NCBI GenBank assembly: GCA_023435855.1
Contig: JAEZLG010000048.1
Location: forward strand, 1-6,867
Source: Bacillota bacterium
GTDB lineage: Bacteria; Bacillota; Clostridia; Christensenellales; CAG-138
DNA length: 6,867 bases
Reading direction: 5' to 3'
Shown here: positions 5,500 to 6,867 of the stretch, piece after piece
How the letters are laid out: each line of letters opens with the position of its first letter
How positions within the stretch are numbered: the first letter of the stretch is position 1
Program-made: the position numbers and the translations under genes
Notes under the pieces: generated by a model
What the model was told of the DNA's origin: nothing
The model's input: the letters and a program-made list of their open reading frames with translations, nothing else
Database searches by the model: none

Positions 5500-6288
5500 T
5501 TATTCTGTATGGGCGGCACTCAGCGCAGCAGGCGGAACGAGCGCCGAGGCACCCTTAAAAGGCGCGGGTGCTAAGGCAGCGAGTGCATTTAACCTTGTTC
5601 CGGTGGAGCAGTCATACAGCGCATCGGGCTTAAACGCATAAAGTATTGTGTTGCCGCCCGCGGCACCCCGCACCAAAACGGGGACGCCGGCGCCTGCACC
5701 GATAAAATCCCGCGTATAAAACACGATGACGGGGAGCGCACTTATAGGCTCCGTCAGGAAGTTGCCCGTATCCACAATACCGTCAAGCAGATATTCCTTT
5801 CCTTTGTAACACAGCCTTAACCGTACCAAGACGGCATTTTTGGCATTTCGGGCGAGCACATAACGTAATGCCCGCGGCAGAAAGGATACGCCTAAAGCAC
5901 CTAAGAGAGCGGCGCGGAGCGGAAACGACGCCAAAAGTACGCCATTTTTCATGCTCCCGCCTAAAACAAGCGCGAGGCAGATGCAAAGCCCGCCCGATAA
6001 AAAAGCGGCAAAGAAGACACTTAGCGCGTGGTGGAGATAAGCGCGAACGGTCCGAACCGGGATGCAAAGCGCCATGAGAAGCCCCGTAACAAGTTTCATA
6101 ACCAGCGTTCCAAGGAAAGGATAAGAGAACGCGAACGCGGCATACACGGCTCCGCCGAGTGAGAAGCATAACATGCGCCAAAACGGCACTTTTGCTGAGC
6201 ACATGGCGGCCGCCGCTCGAAGCATAAGCGCATTCATCACGGCGTTATCCAGCAGGAAAAGCTCCAGCCACACGGCATTTACCTCCAT
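5500..6288 (-). CDS. spoIIGA: SpoIIGA, sigma-E processing aspartic peptidase
   Basis: A 262-residue membrane-anchored protease that removes the pro-sequence of sigma-E after a signal from the forespore. The N-terminal half (about 1-145) is hydrophobic, with roughly five membrane segments, starting with VWLELFLLDNAVMNALM, which resembles the family N terminus. The cytoplasmic C-terminal half has the retroviral-protease-like catalytic motif in GIVDTGNFLTEP (Asp173), then ALPVIVF. It is shorter than B. subtilis SpoIIGA (309 aa) and unusually alanine-rich near the end. The stop lies 11 nt before sigE, forming the classical operon. The start is uncertain. The ATG at 6288 keeps the family N-terminal residues but has no upstream ribosome site, while a GTG at 6273 (residue 6) has GGAGG at 8 nt. 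The identity is firm from the motif and from its sigE neighbour. Confidence 0.93.
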   Translation of the reverse strand: MEVNAVWLELFLLDNAVMNALMLRAAAAMCSAKVPFWRMLCFSLGGAVYAAFAFSYPFLGTLVMKLVTGLLMALCIPVRTVRAYLHHALSVFFAAFLSGGLCICLALVLGGSMKNGVLLASFPLRAALLGALGVSFLPRALRYVLARNAKNAVLVRLRLCYKGKEYLLDGIVDTGNFLTEPISALPVIVFYTRDFIGAGAGVPVLVRGAAGGNTILYAFKPDALYDCSTGTRLNALAALAPAPFKGASALVPPAALSAAHTE

Positions 6289-6295
6289 TGCCGGT

Positions 6296-6362
6296 ACTAT
6301 ACCATACGCACTTTGTGGAATTTGTAGAACCGATGACGCGTATATATGCCCACGGTGTCGAA
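6296..6362 (-). promoter_or_regulatory. Probable Spo0A-controlled promoter of spoIIGA-sigE
   Basis: A 0A-box match, TTCGACA on the minus strand (TGTCGAA at 6356-6362), and a one-mismatch copy, TTCTACA (6323-6329), lie 33 nt apart in the same orientation. A -10-like TATAGT (6296-6301) gives a start near 6289. The nearer box would then cover about -34 to -40, overlapping the -35 region, as in the B. subtilis spoIIG promoter where sigma-A RNA polymerase is activated by Spo0A. No good -35 hexamer is seen. A further one-mismatch box, TGACGAT, is at 6378-6384. Confidence 0.5.
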
Positions 6363-6440
6363 TTAAACGACGCTAAAATCGTCAACAAAACAAGCCGCTT
6401 TGCATGTATTTGTGTTGACTTCCAATCAACAGCTGCATAG

Positions 6441-6764
6441 GATGAGCCGCTTGAGCTTATCAAAAATATGGTTGCGAACAATATAGAAGGCATTAAAACA
6501 AACCCCATACTTTCATAGTGGTATAACAAAGACGTTTTTGATAAGATTGTGCGTTTATTCCGCGGGGAAAGCGTAATGGATTTGTTTTATCAAGATACGG
6601 TGAAACTTATAAAGATGTGGCAGGACAAAGGAAGGACATGAAAGGACATCGACGACGATAGAATTATGGCAATGTTCAAAGCCATCCTTAACGCACGAAC
6701 AGCACACGCGTATTATAGAATTGCTAACGGCGTGCATACTCGTATGCACGCCGCAAAAATTTAA
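6441..6764 (+). pseudogene. Decayed C-terminal remnant, TetR-like regulator
   Basis: One plus-strand reading frame gives protein-like sequence over about 85 codons, interrupted by in-frame stops TAG (6438-6440, just before), TAG (6516-6518) and TGA (6639-6641), ending at TAA (6762-6764). The pieces read DEPLELIKNMVANNIEG...TNPIL, stop, WYNKDVFDKIVRLFRGES...FYQDTVKLIKMWQDKG, stop, KDIDDDRIMAMFKAILN. The pattern NPIL-x-x-WYN-x-DVF ... W-x-x-x-G ... DID-x-x-x-IMA-x-F-x-A resembles the ligand-binding domain of certain TetR/AcrR regulators. No helix-turn-helix is recognisable upstream, and after about 6690 the resemblance ends. AGGACATGAA/AGGACATCGA near 6633-6652 looks like a 10-bp duplication that may have created the TGA. 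The family assignment is inferred from memory of the pattern. Confidence 0.5.
6728..6753. repeat. Perfect 11-bp hairpin
   Basis: CGGCGTGCATA (6728-6738), a CTCG loop and TATGCACGCCG (6743-6753) form a perfect, stable stem. Neither strand has a proper T-run directly after it (plus: CAAAAATTT; minus: TTAGCAATT). It could be a degraded terminator of the minus-strand gene ending at 6792 or the remnant of another element. Confidence 0.6.
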
Positions 6765-6791
6765 AGCAAAATCGGAAACGCTTATCCTCCT

Positions 6792-6867
6792 TTAGATTGC
6801 CGTTTTTCTCCTTTCAGGATAAAATTCCCGGAAAAGCGCTATGTAGCTGGGTATATCTGCTATATCC
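6792..6867 (-). CDS. 3' end of a minus-strand gene, possibly ftsZ
   Basis: The minus strand is open from the window edge to TAA (6792-6794), giving a C-terminal 24 residues that include DIADIPSYIALF and end in PERRKTAI. The DIPSYI segment resembles the conserved FtsZ C-terminal peptide (D-I/V-P-x-F/Y-hydrophobic), and ftsZ often lies just upstream of spoIIGA-sigE in Bacillota, but 24 residues are too few to be sure. AGGAGG follows immediately after the stop (TAAAGGAGG) with no start codon at a suitable distance. Confidence 0.35.
   Translation of the reverse strand, partial: DIADIPSYIALFREFYPERRKTAI

Noticed and set aside
5783..6202. Second minus-strand frame of 139 codons inside spoIIGA
   Set aside because: It is out of frame with spoIIGA and lacks a ribosome-binding site; its openness reflects GC-rich sequence.
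6291..6437. Open plus-strand frame upstream of the TetR-like remnant as part of the same pseudogene
   Set aside because: It stays open for about 49 codons but shows no TetR DNA-binding sequence and covers the spoIIGA promoter and Spo0A-like boxes, so I left it out of the pseudogene.
1..6867. CRISPR arrays, tRNA or rRNA genes, insertion sequences
   Set aside because: No regularly spaced repeats, no tRNA T-arm (GGTTCGAATCC-like) sequence, no rRNA segments and no transposase or terminal inverted repeats were found.

Overview
The window looks like chromosomal DNA of an anaerobic, endospore-forming Gram-positive bacterium, most likely of the class Clostridia. The reasons are a spoIIGA-sigE sporulation operon, a PerR-type regulator directly followed by rubrerythrin (a typical anaerobe peroxide defence), strong AGGAGG ribosome-binding sites, and sigma-A promoters with TATAAT -10 boxes. 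Base composition is mixed: spoIIGA is GC-rich and alanine-rich, while the membrane-protein gene next to sigE is clearly more AT-rich.

Layout. From 1 to 1250 lies a minus-strand enolase-superfamily dipeptide epimerase gene, with its own promoter and probably a terminator at the window edge. From 1220 to 1936 is a minus-strand unit. It has a near-consensus promoter, then a compact multibranched RNA domain of about 200 nt, then a 91-residue protein with two four-cysteine zinc ribbons, then a structured 3' region and a terminator. From 1964 to 2578 is a ywlG/UPF0340 gene (minus) whose promoter fixes its start. Divergent from it, 2681-3793 is a plus-strand perR-rubrerythrin operon with a perfect 7-1-7 palindrome at the transcription start and a strong hairpin terminator. 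From 3847 to 4694 is an unrecognised three-helix membrane protein (minus). From 4712 to 6362 is spoIIGA-sigE (minus), with a terminator immediately after sigE and Spo0A-box-like sites upstream of spoIIGA. From 6363 to 6791 there is no intact gene. That stretch holds a plus-strand remnant resembling the C-terminal half of a TetR-family regulator, broken by in-frame stops, and a perfect 11-bp hairpin. The last 76 bases are the 3' end of another minus-strand gene, possibly ftsZ.

How the parts work together. PerR probably represses itself and the co-transcribed rubrerythrin and releases them under peroxide stress. SpoIIGA is the membrane protease that activates pro-sigma-E in the mother cell, and the Spo0A-like boxes fit commitment-stage control. 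The other genes look like independent single-gene units.

The most interesting element is the structured RNA ahead of the zinc-ribbon gene. Its nested stems and dedicated strong promoter indicate a real non-coding RNA or long regulatory leader. I cannot assign it securely to a known family. The raiA-motif RNA is one candidate on size and host range only.
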